Source: Rubrobacter sp.
Lineage (GTDB): Bacteria > Actinomycetota > Rubrobacteria > Rubrobacterales > Rubrobacteraceae
Length of the DNA: 9,517 nucleotides
Assembly: GCA_013695335.1 (NCBI GenBank)
Contig: JACDAR010000328.1
Location: forward strand, 1-9,517
Direction of reading: 5' to 3'
The notes under the pieces are model-generated. The model saw only the letters and a program-made list of their open reading frames with translations, was not told the origin of the DNA and ran no database searches. The position numbers were made by a program, and so were the translations under genes. Positions 1-5,824 of the stretch are shown here, piece after piece (position 1 is the first letter of the stretch; each line of letters opens with the position of its first letter).

Positions 1-8
1 CACCTTTA

Positions 9-36
9 TTGCAAGAGTGCACCATTTTGTTACAAT
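9..36 (+). promoter_or_regulatory. possible sigma-70-type promoter at the 5' end of rex
   Basis: TTGCAA (9-14) and TACAAT (31-36) are separated by 16 bp, giving 4/6 and 5/6 matches to the -35 and -10 consensus. If used, transcription would begin near 43, inside the longest rex reading frame. That would rule out the GTG at 17 and the ATG at 35 as starts and favour the TTG at 80. The match may be chance, since the upstream sequence is cut off by the window. Confidence 0.35.
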
Positions 37-718
37 GCCTTCGTCATCACCCAGTGGACCAGAAGGAACGGGAGAAAAGTTGCGAGCCACGTTACAACCG
101 GGCCTGACGAACAGGCTGACCAAGTACTTCCGTACGACCCAGCAGCTCATCGAGGAAGGCCGTGACGCGGTCTCCAGCAAGGAGCTCGGGGAGTTTACGG
201 GAATCAACCCGGTGCAGGTTCGCCGGGATCTCAACGCCATAGGTTTCTCAGGGACGCGCGGGGTCGGCTATCAGGCTTACGACCTGGTGGAGGCCGTGAG
301 GAACATCCTGGGATTGAGGCAGACCTACAACATCGCGCTGGTCGGGGCCGGAAACCTCGGTAGCGCCATCGCCGCGAGCACCATCCTCCCCAAGCGTGGC
401 TTCGTCATCCACGACGTCTTCGACAACGACCCTGGCAAGGTGGGACGCACAGTCGGCAACATCGTGGTCAAGCACCTCGATGAACTCGACAAGAGCGTGG
501 CCGAGGCGGATGAGATCATCGGCATCATCGCCACCCCAGCATCCTCAGCCCAGGATGTGGCAGGGCTTATGGTGAACGCCGGCATACGCGTGATCCTCAA
601 CTACACGGACGTCCTGCTGCACGTTCCCCAGGACATTGACGTCCACCGTATAGACCCGACAGCCCAACTCATGCACACCCTCTACTATCTGACCCAGGTG
701 GGAGAAGCGGCGAGCTAG
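35..718 (+). CDS. rex: redox-sensing transcriptional repressor Rex
   Basis: Rex is a cytosolic homodimeric repressor. It binds operators of respiration and fermentation genes when NADH/NAD+ is low and lets go when NADH binds. The protein shows the family layout: an N-terminal winged helix (SSKELGEFTGINPVQVRRDL, then GTRGVGY), followed by a Rossmann domain with VGAGNLGSA as the dinucleotide loop, FDNDPGKVG after the second strand, IATPASSAQDVA, and a C-terminal YYLTQ helix for domain swapping. From the ATG at 35 it has 227 residues. The start is uncertain: GTG 17 and ATG 35 lack a clear Shine-Dalgarno, while a TTG at 80 has GGGAG five bases upstream and would give 212 residues, within the usual family length. 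The gene stands alone here, ends in a terminator and converges with the gcv operon. The family call is near certain. Confidence 0.95.
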   Translation: MPSSSPSGPEGTGEKLRATLQPGLTNRLTKYFRTTQQLIEEGRDAVSSKELGEFTGINPVQVRRDLNAIGFSGTRGVGYQAYDLVEAVRNILGLRQTYNIALVGAGNLGSAIAASTILPKRGFVIHDVFDNDPGKVGRTVGNIVVKHLDELDKSVAEADEIIGIIATPASSAQDVAGLMVNAGIRVILNYTDVLLHVPQDIDVHRIDPTAQLMHTLYYLTQVGEAAS

Positions 719-753
719 ATTTCAGAGACCACGTATCAGGCACATAGAGATTT

Positions 754-787
754 GCGGCCCCGGCGTTTTTGCCAGGGGCCGCTTTTT
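754..787 (+). terminator. rho-independent terminator of rex
   Basis: GCGGCCCC (754-761) pairs perfectly with GGGGCCGC (775-782). The stem extends inward by GGC/GCC with a bulged A, and TTTTT follows at 783-787. It lies 35 bp after the rex stop codon. The opposite strand has no U-tract, so it acts for rex only. Confidence 0.88.
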
Positions 788-875
788 CGTAGATAACAAG
801 GTTCGTGTTCAACTCCACAAACCACGGATTCCATGACCCGCTGACTACCAAGTTGCTGAACGTCTGATCTGCTGG

Positions 876-988
876 AGAAAGGGGAAGAGCCCGGGACACT
901 CCTTAGGGGTGATAGGTGGGGAAAGGGAAAGGAGGAGTAGCGCCCCGGGCTCTTTAATTGTGTCGGTTTAGCTTCGCACCAACCGACT
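876..988 (-). ncRNA. candidate small RNA with C-rich loop (novel, unverified)
   Basis: A transcript starting near 988, seven bases after the -10 box at 995-1000, would open with a perfect 7-bp hairpin (981-987 with 962-968). A short AU-rich linker follows, then a hairpin with a perfect 11-bp outer stem (944-954 with 885-895) and a perfect 6-bp inner stem (933-938 with 898-903). The 29-base apical loop is pyrimidine-rich, with CCTTTCCCTTTCCCC on the RNA strand, and a CTCCTCC next to it spans the inner stem. Such C-rich loops can pair with Shine-Dalgarno sequences, as in RsaE/RoxS-type RNAs. The stem is followed only by CCCCTTTC, so the terminator is weak and the 3' end is a guess. No open frame in the stretch looks like a gene. 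The structure is seen; that it is an RNA, and its strand, are inferred. Confidence 0.4.
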
Positions 989-994
989 GACTGG

Positions 995-1023
995 ATATTA
1001 CCCCGCTCGTCACACTTTGTAAA
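995..1023 (-). promoter_or_regulatory. promoter-like pair upstream of candidate small RNA
   Basis: On the minus strand TTTACA (1018-1023, 5/6 of the -35 consensus) and TAATAT (995-1000, 4/6 of the -10 consensus) are exactly 17 bp apart, in an AT-rich patch of an otherwise GC-rich region. Transcription would begin near 988, at the foot of the first hairpin of the candidate RNA. Confidence 0.45.
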
Positions 1024-1034
1024 GGGCTTGTGAC
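1009..1034. promoter_or_regulatory. imperfect palindrome over the -35 box, possible operator
   Basis: GTCACA (1009-1014) and TGTGAC (1029-1034) are exact inverted copies. CTTT-GT-AAAG (1015-1024) lies inside, offset by a four-base GGCT. The -35 hexamer at 1018-1023 sits within it, where a bound regulator would block or recruit polymerase. TTGTGA at 1028-1033 resembles a Rex half-site, but the arms face outwards, unlike a Rex or CRP/FNR operator. The regulator is unknown. Confidence 0.35.
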
Positions 1035-1103
1035 AGAGAATTTAGAAACGAGTCGCAAATATCTGCAGATTGCACATAGCGAGTATCCCACAATTCCCTT
1101 TAC
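1019..1103. repeat. nested 85-bp imperfect inverted repeat
   Basis: GTAAAGGG-C-TTGTG (1019-1032) is mirrored by CACAA-TT-CCCTTTAC (1089-1103). Between the arms lie a second pair, TCGC/GCGA (1052-1055 with 1079-1082), and a 10-bp palindrome ATCTGCAGAT (1061-1070) close to the centre. Both ends are flanked by TT in direct orientation. It could be a folded RNA, paired regulator sites, or a decayed miniature inverted-repeat element; the sequence alone does not decide. Confidence 0.45.
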
Positions 1104-1236
1104 TTGCGCCATTTTCGCTGTGAAAAACGCAGAAAACTGCAAGGATTTCGCTTGAGCTTTAGCTTATATGCGGCGTGATCTCCTTCACAGGAGCCGGGTT
1201 TTGTGCGGCAAATGGCGTCGAATGCCCGCTGTGGCT
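1104..1236. other. rest of the gene-free stretch between gcvH and the inverted repeat
   Basis: No convincing gene lies here. TTTTC (1112-1116) and TGTG (1119-1122) pair with GAAAA (1132-1136) and CGCA (1128-1131) around an AAAAA loop with a two-base bulge, so either strand could form a small hairpin. A short CTCC/GGAG hairpin follows near 1173-1193. Base composition climbs back to high GC after about 1170. Short open frames crossing the stretch have no recognisable product. Confidence 0.4.
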
Positions 1237-1271
1237 GGGTGGAAACTGGGAGCACGACCAGGGAAACACCC
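1237..1271 (-). other. stem-loop downstream of gcvH
   Basis: GGGTG (1237-1241) pairs with CACCC (1267-1271), and inside them CTGG (1246-1249) pairs with CCAG (1258-1261), with a purine-rich internal loop between. It begins about 30 bp after the gcvH stop and may mark or protect the 3' end of the gcv message. There is no U-tract, so it is not a classical terminator. Confidence 0.3.
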
Positions 1272-1299
1272 GCTGGAAAACAAGGAAATCTATCCGCCT

Positions 1300-1677
1300 C
1301 TATTCCTCTTCTTCCAGCAGTTTCTCGTAGTCAGCGGCGGAGAGGAGATCCCCTTCGCCGGAGACACGGAGCTTCAGGATCCAACCTCCACCATAGGGAT
1401 CCTCGTTGATCTTCTCCGGCGCATCCTCCAGTGCCGAGTTGACCTCGACTACCTCGCCACCAACTGGCGCATACAGGTCCGAGACGGCCTTGACGGACTC
1501 TACAGCGCCGAAGGAGTCACCGGCCTCGAACGATGTTCCACCCTCGGGTAGCTCGACGAAGACCACGTCGCCAAGTTCTTCCTGGGCGTGATCCGTGATG
1601 CCGATAGTGGCAACGTCATCTTCGATACGGACCCACTCGTGGGTTTTCGTGTACTGGAGATCCTGCGGTACGCTCAT
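1300..1677 (-). CDS. gcvH: glycine cleavage system H protein
   Basis: H protein is the small mobile carrier of the glycine cleavage complex. Its lipoyl arm takes the aminomethyl group from the P protein, presents it to the T protein, and is reoxidised by the L protein. The 125-residue product has the usual length. Family motifs are HEWVRIEDDVATIGITDHAQEELGDVVFVELP (given as two stretches: HEWV at 13-16 and GITDHAQEELGD at 26-37), then the lipoylation motif ESVKAVSD with Lys63, and the C-terminal GGGWILKL. The ATG at 1677 is preceded by GGGGGAGG with about five bases between, a strong ribosome site. It is the last gene of the operon, 12 bp after gcvT. It ends in a run of Glu codons. Confidence 0.96.
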   Translation of the reverse strand: MSVPQDLQYTKTHEWVRIEDDVATIGITDHAQEELGDVVFVELPEGGTSFEAGDSFGAVESVKAVSDLYAPVGGEVVEVNSALEDAPEKINEDPYGGGWILKLRVSGEGDLLSAADYEKLLEEEE

Positions 1678-1689
1678 GCGCCCTCCCCC

Positions 1690-2775
1690 TTATTTCCTGT
1701 CGCGTTTGTAGAAAGGCAGCGGCACGGTTTTCGTCGGCACGGGTCGGTCCCGGATCACCACCGTGAACCTATCTTGTACTTCAGGCTCGACGAGCGCAAG
1801 CCCGATGGCCCGTCCCAGGGTCGGGGAGTGCGTCCCGCTCGTGACCTGGCCCACGATCTGGGCCCCATCCGTGACCGTATGCCCATGACGCGCGATGCCG
1901 CGTCCCTCCACCTCGAACCCGACGAGCTTCTTCTTCAATCCCTCTGCGTCTTCGAGAAGCAGCGCGCCCTGACCGATGAAAGGCGGCTCCTTATCAAGAT
2001 GGACCGCGAAACCTATGCCGGCATCGAGCGGCGTCGTCTCCGCATCCAGCTCGTTACCGTACAGGCACATCCCGGCCTCAAGCCGCAGCGTGTCACGCGC
2101 CCCGAGCCCCACCGGGTCCGCGCCGGAATCCAGCAGCTTCCGCCACAGGGCTGCGGCGTCGCCGGGGCGGACGAAGACCTCGAACCCGTCCTCACCCGTG
2201 TAGCCGGTGCGTGAGATGGTGGCCGGTACTCCATCCACCTCGCCCTCCACGAATCGGTAGTACTTGAGCCCGGACAGGTCCGCGTCGGTTAGGTTTTGGA
2301 GGATCTCTACGGCGTCCGGTCCCTGGAGCGCTAGCAGCGCCCAGTCGTCTGACTCGTCGGCCAACCCCACATCGAGGCCTGAGACGTTCTCCCTGAAATG
2401 GTCCACGTCTTTGTCACGGTTGGAGGCGTTGACGACGATCAGGAAATCATCGGGGCGACGGTAGACGAGCACGTCGTCAACGGTTCCGCCGTCCTCGTAG
2501 CAGAGCGCCGCGTATCCCGCCTGTCCGGTTTCTAGCCGTGACACGTCGCGGGTGACCAGTCGCTGCACGGCGGCTTCGACGTCAGGGCCGCTGAAGACAA
2601 CCTCGCCCATGTGGGACACGTCGAAGAGGCCGGCGCGGGTACGGACCGCCTCGTGCTCGGCCTTGATGCCAGCGTACTGCACCGGCATCTCCCAGCCGGC
2701 GAAATCCACGAGACGGGCTCCCGCCGCTTTATGTTCTTCGTAGAGCGGGGTGCGGCGGAGAGAGTTCCGGGCCAC
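1690..2775 (-). CDS. gcvT: aminomethyltransferase (glycine cleavage T protein)
   Basis: T protein moves the aminomethyl carbon from the lipoyl arm of H protein to tetrahydrofolate, giving 5,10-methylene-THF and releasing ammonia. The product has 361 residues, normal for the family. Visible motifs are RTPLYEEH near the N-terminus, FAGWEMPVQY (25-34), LFDVSHMGE (50-58), GGTVDD (96-101, where Asp101 matches the family's catalytic Asp), GLGARDTLRLEAGMCLYGNEL and TPLDAGI. I chose the GTG at 2775, two bases after the gcvPB stop: it has AGGTGG five bases upstream and the protein then begins MARNSLRRTPLY, as in homologues. Another GTG at 2781, overlapping the gcvPB stop, is possible. The frame stays open further upstream, but only as a shadow of gcvPB. 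Confidence 0.95.
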   Translation of the reverse strand: MARNSLRRTPLYEEHKAAGARLVDFAGWEMPVQYAGIKAEHEAVRTRAGLFDVSHMGEVVFSGPDVEAAVQRLVTRDVSRLETGQAGYAALCYEDGGTVDDVLVYRRPDDFLIVVNASNRDKDVDHFRENVSGLDVGLADESDDWALLALQGPDAVEILQNLTDADLSGLKYYRFVEGEVDGVPATISRTGYTGEDGFEVFVRPGDAAALWRKLLDSGADPVGLGARDTLRLEAGMCLYGNELDAETTPLDAGIGFAVHLDKEPPFIGQGALLLEDAEGLKKKLVGFEVEGRGIARHGHTVTDGAQIVGQVTSGTHSPTLGRAIGLALVEPEVQDRFTVVIRDRPVPTKTVPLPFYKRDRK

Positions 2776-2777
2776 GT

Positions 2778-4205
2778 CTACCACCTGGCTTTCAGTTGCC
2801 TGGCGGCGCGGGTCTCGTCGAGGCGGCGGGTTGGCGCGTGGATCGGGGCCTCTTCGAGATCCTCCGTCGCGCTCTCGGCCAGTTCCAGCATCGCGCCTAC
2901 GAAGTCGTCGAGGGTCTCTTTGGACTCGGTTTCGGTCGGCTCGATGAGCATGGCCTCCTTGACGACGAGGGGGAAGTAGATCGTGGGCGGGTGGTAGCCG
3001 TGGTCTATGAGTCCCTTGGCGATGTCCAGCGCCTTCATACCCTTCGGCGGCTGCACGACGACCTCGTGCTTGCACGGTCCCTCATAGGGTACGCGGTACA
3101 CACCCTTGAGCCTGGCGCGCACGTAGTTTGCGTTCAGTACGGCCATCTCCGTCACGTCCCGAAGCTCGGGGCCGTGCATCTTGATGTAGTTCCACGCCTT
3201 CAGGATGACACCGAAGTTGCCGTGGAAGGTACTCATCCTCCCGATGGATTTCGCCGGGCGGACGAGGTGAAATGCATCGCCGTCTTTTTCGACGGTGGGA
3301 TCCGGACGGAATGGGGCGAGCGCTGCGGAGCAAGCGATTGCGCCGCAACCAGGACCTCCGCCGCCGTGCGGGGTGGAGAATGTCTTGTGCAGGTTGAAGT
3401 GCATTATGTCAACGGCCGCGTCGGCGGGACGCATGCGACCTAGATTGGCGTTCATGTTCGCGCCGTCCATATACAGGAACGCGCCGTTCTCGTGCAGAAC
3501 CTCGGCGATCTCGGCTATGTTGCGTTCGTAGACGCCGCAGGTGTTGGGGTTGGTGATCATCAGGGCGGCTGTGGTCTCGTCCACCTTCTCCCGCAGTTCG
3601 TCAACGTCCACGCAACCGTGCTCGTCCAGCCCGACCTCCACGGACTTGAAATCGGCCATCGAGGCCGTCGCCGGGTTGGTGCCGTGGGCAGTAGCCGGAA
3701 CGAGGACCGTGGTTCGCCCTTCATCGCCAGCGTCCTCGAAATACTTCTTGACCATGAGGATGCTGGTCAGTTCGCCCTGCGCCCCAGCCATCGGCTGCAA
3801 CGAGACGGCTGGCAGCCCGGAGATCTCCGAGAGGAAACCTTGAAGCTCGTACATGACACGCAGCGCTCCCCGCGCCTCTTTCTCGGGCTGTAGCGGATGG
3901 AGACCAGAAAATCCGGGGACGGCTGCGGCTGCCTCGTTGGCGCGCGGGTTGTGTTTCATAGTGCAGGAGCCGAGGGGATAGAAATTCGTGTCTATGCCCC
4001 AGTTCTTGCGGGAGAGGTTGGTGTAGTGACGGATCACGGCTGGCTCGTCCACCTCGGGAAGCCCCGGCTTCTCCTTGCGGATGGATTTCTGGGGAAGAAC
4101 CTTTTCGAGGTCCGTCTTCTCGACGTCGAATCCCGGGAGGGTGTATCCACGGCGGCCTTCGCGGCCTTTGTCCCGGATCAGGCTCCCAAGCGTCTTTTCA
4201 AGCAT
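2778..4205 (-). CDS. gcvPB: glycine dehydrogenase (decarboxylating) subunit 2
   Basis: This is the PLP-binding half of a split P protein. With subunit 1 it decarboxylates glycine and loads the aminomethyl group onto lipoyl-H protein. The 475-residue product fits the family. Motifs are GSCTMKHNPRANE (79-91), TAHGTNPATA (172-181), YMDGANMNA (245-253) and NLHKTFSTPHGGGGPGCG, in which Lys274 should form the Schiff base with PLP. The ATG at 4205 has GGAGG nine bases upstream. The TTG two codons earlier touches that ribosome site, so it is a poor start. The first eight bases overlap the end of gcvPA (ATGCTTGA), which suggests translational coupling and equal amounts of the two subunits. Confidence 0.96.
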   Translation of the reverse strand: MLEKTLGSLIRDKGREGRRGYTLPGFDVEKTDLEKVLPQKSIRKEKPGLPEVDEPAVIRHYTNLSRKNWGIDTNFYPLGSCTMKHNPRANEAAAAVPGFSGLHPLQPEKEARGALRVMYELQGFLSEISGLPAVSLQPMAGAQGELTSILMVKKYFEDAGDEGRTTVLVPATAHGTNPATASMADFKSVEVGLDEHGCVDVDELREKVDETTAALMITNPNTCGVYERNIAEIAEVLHENGAFLYMDGANMNANLGRMRPADAAVDIMHFNLHKTFSTPHGGGGPGCGAIACSAALAPFRPDPTVEKDGDAFHLVRPAKSIGRMSTFHGNFGVILKAWNYIKMHGPELRDVTEMAVLNANYVRARLKGVYRVPYEGPCKHEVVVQPPKGMKALDIAKGLIDHGYHPPTIYFPLVVKEAMLIEPTETESKETLDDFVGAMLELAESATEDLEEAPIHAPTRRLDETRAARQLKARW

Positions 4206-5484
4206 TCGCAACCACCTCCACGAAGGCGTCGAGTTCTTCCCTGGTCCGTTTCTCAGTCACCGCCACGAGCATCGTCCCCTCCCCGAGATCCAAACCCCCG
4301 ACTATATTGTTGCGTAAAAATGCGTCACTGGCACGACCCACATCCGGCAACTCGACAGCGAACTCCCACAGGAACGGCGCGTCGGGATACCGGAGCTTCA
4401 GCCCGGCGTCTTGCAGCCTGTCTGCGAGGTAGTGGGCTTTGGAGATGGAGAGCTCTGCTACCTCGCGCAGCCCCTCCGGCCCCATGAGAGCCGCGTAGAC
4501 CGTGGCGGCGAGGGCTGTGACAGCCTGGTTGGTGCAGATGTTGGAGTTTGCTTTGGCGCGCCGGATGTCCTGCTCGCGGCCTCGGAGGGTGAGGACGTAG
4601 GCTAGCTTTCCGTCCTGATCCACCGTCTCCCCGGCGATGCGGCCAGGTAGCTGGCGGACGAACTTCTCACGGGTAGCCATGTATCCGGCGTAAGGCCCGC
4701 CGAAGAGGAGCGGCATTCCGAGCGGCTGGGCTTCGCCGACGGCGATGTCCGCGCCGAGGTTGCCTGGGGCTTCGAGGACGGAGAGTGAGATCGGGTCGCA
4801 TACAGCGACGCACAGGGCGCCAGCATCGTGCGCCGCATCAGACGTTGCCTCGATATCCTCCACAACCCCGAAGAAGTTCGGGCTCTGCACGAATACGCCA
4901 GATACATCGTCCGGGATGGCGGAGTAATCCGTGGTCCCGCCATCGAACGGCAGTTCCACGACCTCGACGCAGTAGGACTCGACGACCTCGCGGTAGCGGG
5001 GGTTCAAGCCGGCGGAGACGGCGACTTTAGGATCTCTTTTTGTCAGGCGGGCGGTCATCAGGGCGGCTTCGGCGACGGCGTTGGCGCCGTCGTAGACGGA
5101 GGCGTTGGCGATGTCGAGGCCGGTCAGCTCGGAGATCACGGACTGGAACTCGAAGATGGCCTGGAGGTGTCCCTGGCTGACCTCCGGCTGGTAGGGCGTG
5201 TAGGAGGTGAGGAACTCACCCCGGCTGATGATGGCGCCGATGGAGGAAGGTGTGATCCTGTCGTAAGCCCCACCACCGAGGAAGATCGGCATCCCCGAGA
5301 CGTTCTCCCCGGCCCGCGCCTCCACGTCTCGGAGGGCTTCATATTCGGAGAGGGTTGGCGGGAGGTCGAGATCCCCCTCGAACTTCGGCGAGACGTCGGA
5401 GAAGAGATCATCGAGTGTCTCGACCCCGATGGCATCCAGCATCTCGCGGATGTCGTCCTCGGTGTGCGGTGTGAATCGCGCCAC
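4198..5484 (-). CDS. gcvPA: glycine dehydrogenase (decarboxylating) subunit 1
   Basis: Subunit 1 of the two-subunit P protein pairs with GcvPB to form the active enzyme and lacks the PLP lysine itself. The 428-residue product begins MARFTPHTEDDIREML, the family's usual N-terminus. It carries GGGAYDR (70-76), YTPYQPEVSQG (95-105), NASVYDGANA (127-136), SNICTNQA and a C-terminal TEKRTREELD. I chose the GTG at 5484 because the protein alignment starts there and AGGGGGT lies about eight bases upstream. The frame runs on to 5535, but that part is riboswitch sequence. It is the first gene of the operon and its ribosome site lies within reach of the glycine riboswitch. Confidence 0.95.
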   Translation of the reverse strand: MARFTPHTEDDIREMLDAIGVETLDDLFSDVSPKFEGDLDLPPTLSEYEALRDVEARAGENVSGMPIFLGGGAYDRITPSSIGAIISRGEFLTSYTPYQPEVSQGHLQAIFEFQSVISELTGLDIANASVYDGANAVAEAALMTARLTKRDPKVAVSAGLNPRYREVVESYCVEVVELPFDGGTTDYSAIPDDVSGVFVQSPNFFGVVEDIEATSDAAHDAGALCVAVCDPISLSVLEAPGNLGADIAVGEAQPLGMPLLFGGPYAGYMATREKFVRQLPGRIAGETVDQDGKLAYVLTLRGREQDIRRAKANSNICTNQAVTALAATVYAALMGPEGLREVAELSISKAHYLADRLQDAGLKLRYPDAPFLWEFAVELPDVGRASDAFLRNNIVGGLDLGEGTMLVAVTEKRTREELDAFVEVVANA

Positions 5485-5493
5485 GCGGCTATA

Positions 5494-5508
5494 CCCCCTT
5501 GTCGGGTG
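5494..5508 (-). promoter_or_regulatory. possible ribosome-site sequestering hairpin of gcvPA
   Basis: On the RNA strand CACCC (5508-5504) can pair with GGGGG (5498-5494) around a GACAA loop, covering the gcvPA Shine-Dalgarno. It lies directly between aptamer II and the start codon and has no U-tract after it, so control would be at translation start rather than by termination. The stem is only four or five pairs. Confidence 0.4.
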
Positions 5509-5522
5509 AGCGTTTCGTTTTC

Positions 5523-5718
5523 CGCCCTGTCCCAAACCTGAGAGTGTTACCCCGTCGGCGCCGGTCCTCGACCAGACTCTCCAGGACGCCCTCCGGCGCG
5601 CGGTCCTTCTGCCTGAGAGATTCGGTCCGAGGCAGCGAACGCTGCCTCGGACTTTTCACCTTCGGCGTCCGCTGCGGAGGGCTCCCCCAACCTCCCGCGG
5701 CTCTCTCCCGCGCCCATC
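5523..5718 (-). promoter_or_regulatory. tandem glycine riboswitch of the gcv operon
   Basis: Two glycine aptamers lie head to tail on the minus strand before gcvPA. Aptamer I (about 5718-5595) has GGGAGAGA (5709-5702), GCCGAAGG (5666-5659) and TCTCAGGCAGAAGGACC (5618-5602). Aptamer II (about 5594-5523) has GGAGAGT (5582-5576), GCGCCGACGGGG (5561-5550) and CTCTCAGGTTTGGGAC (5544-5529). Glycine riboswitches of gcv operons usually turn expression on when glycine is abundant. Aptamer I carries an unusually long 12-bp hairpin with a GTTC loop on the RNA strand (5652-5641 with 5636-5625). Aptamer II departs from the usual CAGGCAAAAGGAC core. No intrinsic terminator lies before gcvPA. The class is certain; the exact borders are approximate. 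Confidence 0.93.
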
Positions 5719-5737
5719 TTCGGACAACGCAAAGGCT

Positions 5738-5764
5738 AGCATAGGCCATCCCGGATGTCTCCGG
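5738..5764 (-). promoter_or_regulatory. weak promoter candidate for the gcv operon
   Basis: TATGCT (5743-5738) on the minus strand would place the transcript start about 10-15 bases before the riboswitch. No good -35 box lies upstream. A palindrome CCGGA-GACA-TCCGG (5764-5751) sits in the spacer and -35 region instead and could be a regulator site. Confidence 0.28.
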
Positions 5765-5798
5765 CGGAGGAGGCAGGCTACTCGTCAGATAAGGCTCG

Positions 5799-5814
5799 CG
5801 CGGTCGCTCCCGCG
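5799..5814 (-). other. GC hairpin after the NB-ARC regulator
   Basis: CGCGG (5799-5803) pairs with CCGCG (5810-5814) around a six-base loop, 11 bp after the stop codon of the regulator gene. There is no U-tract. It may help end the transcript but is weak evidence on its own. Confidence 0.22.
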
Positions 5815-5824
5815 GCGCTGCTCG

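Noticed and set aside
800..818. A T-arm-like TTCAACT suggesting a tRNA
   Set aside because: The flanking bases do not form a 5-bp stem and no anticodon or acceptor stem could be found around it.
904..932. A G-quadruplex on the plus strand (GGGG, GGGG, GGG, GG tracts)
   Set aside because: Only three tracts have three or more Gs, so a stable three-tetrad quadruplex is not supported. The minus-strand hairpin explains the tract better.
1009..1034. A Rex operator in the rex-gcvH intergenic region
   Set aside because: Rex sites are inward-facing TTGTGA...TCACAA palindromes. Here the TTGTGA half faces away from its partner, so the family consensus is not met.
954..1142. A 62-residue minus-strand reading frame
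   Set aside because: It has no ribosome site or recognisable domain, and it coincides with the AT-rich structured island and the promoter-like pair.
1237..1300. A cobalamin-riboswitch-like run (GGAAACTGG, CCAG, CCCGC) on the plus strand
   Set aside because: The key conserved boxes are missing, and the plus strand downstream is antisense to gcvH, with no gene to control.
2776..3075. Extension of gcvT by about 100 residues upstream
   Set aside because: The extra part lies wholly inside gcvPB in another frame, is Arg-rich and low-complexity, and family members start at the GTG near 2775.
1588..5541. Long plus-strand reading frames across the gcv operon
   Set aside because: They are antisense shadows of gcvT, gcvPB and gcvPA caused by high-GC codon use, without motifs or ribosome sites.
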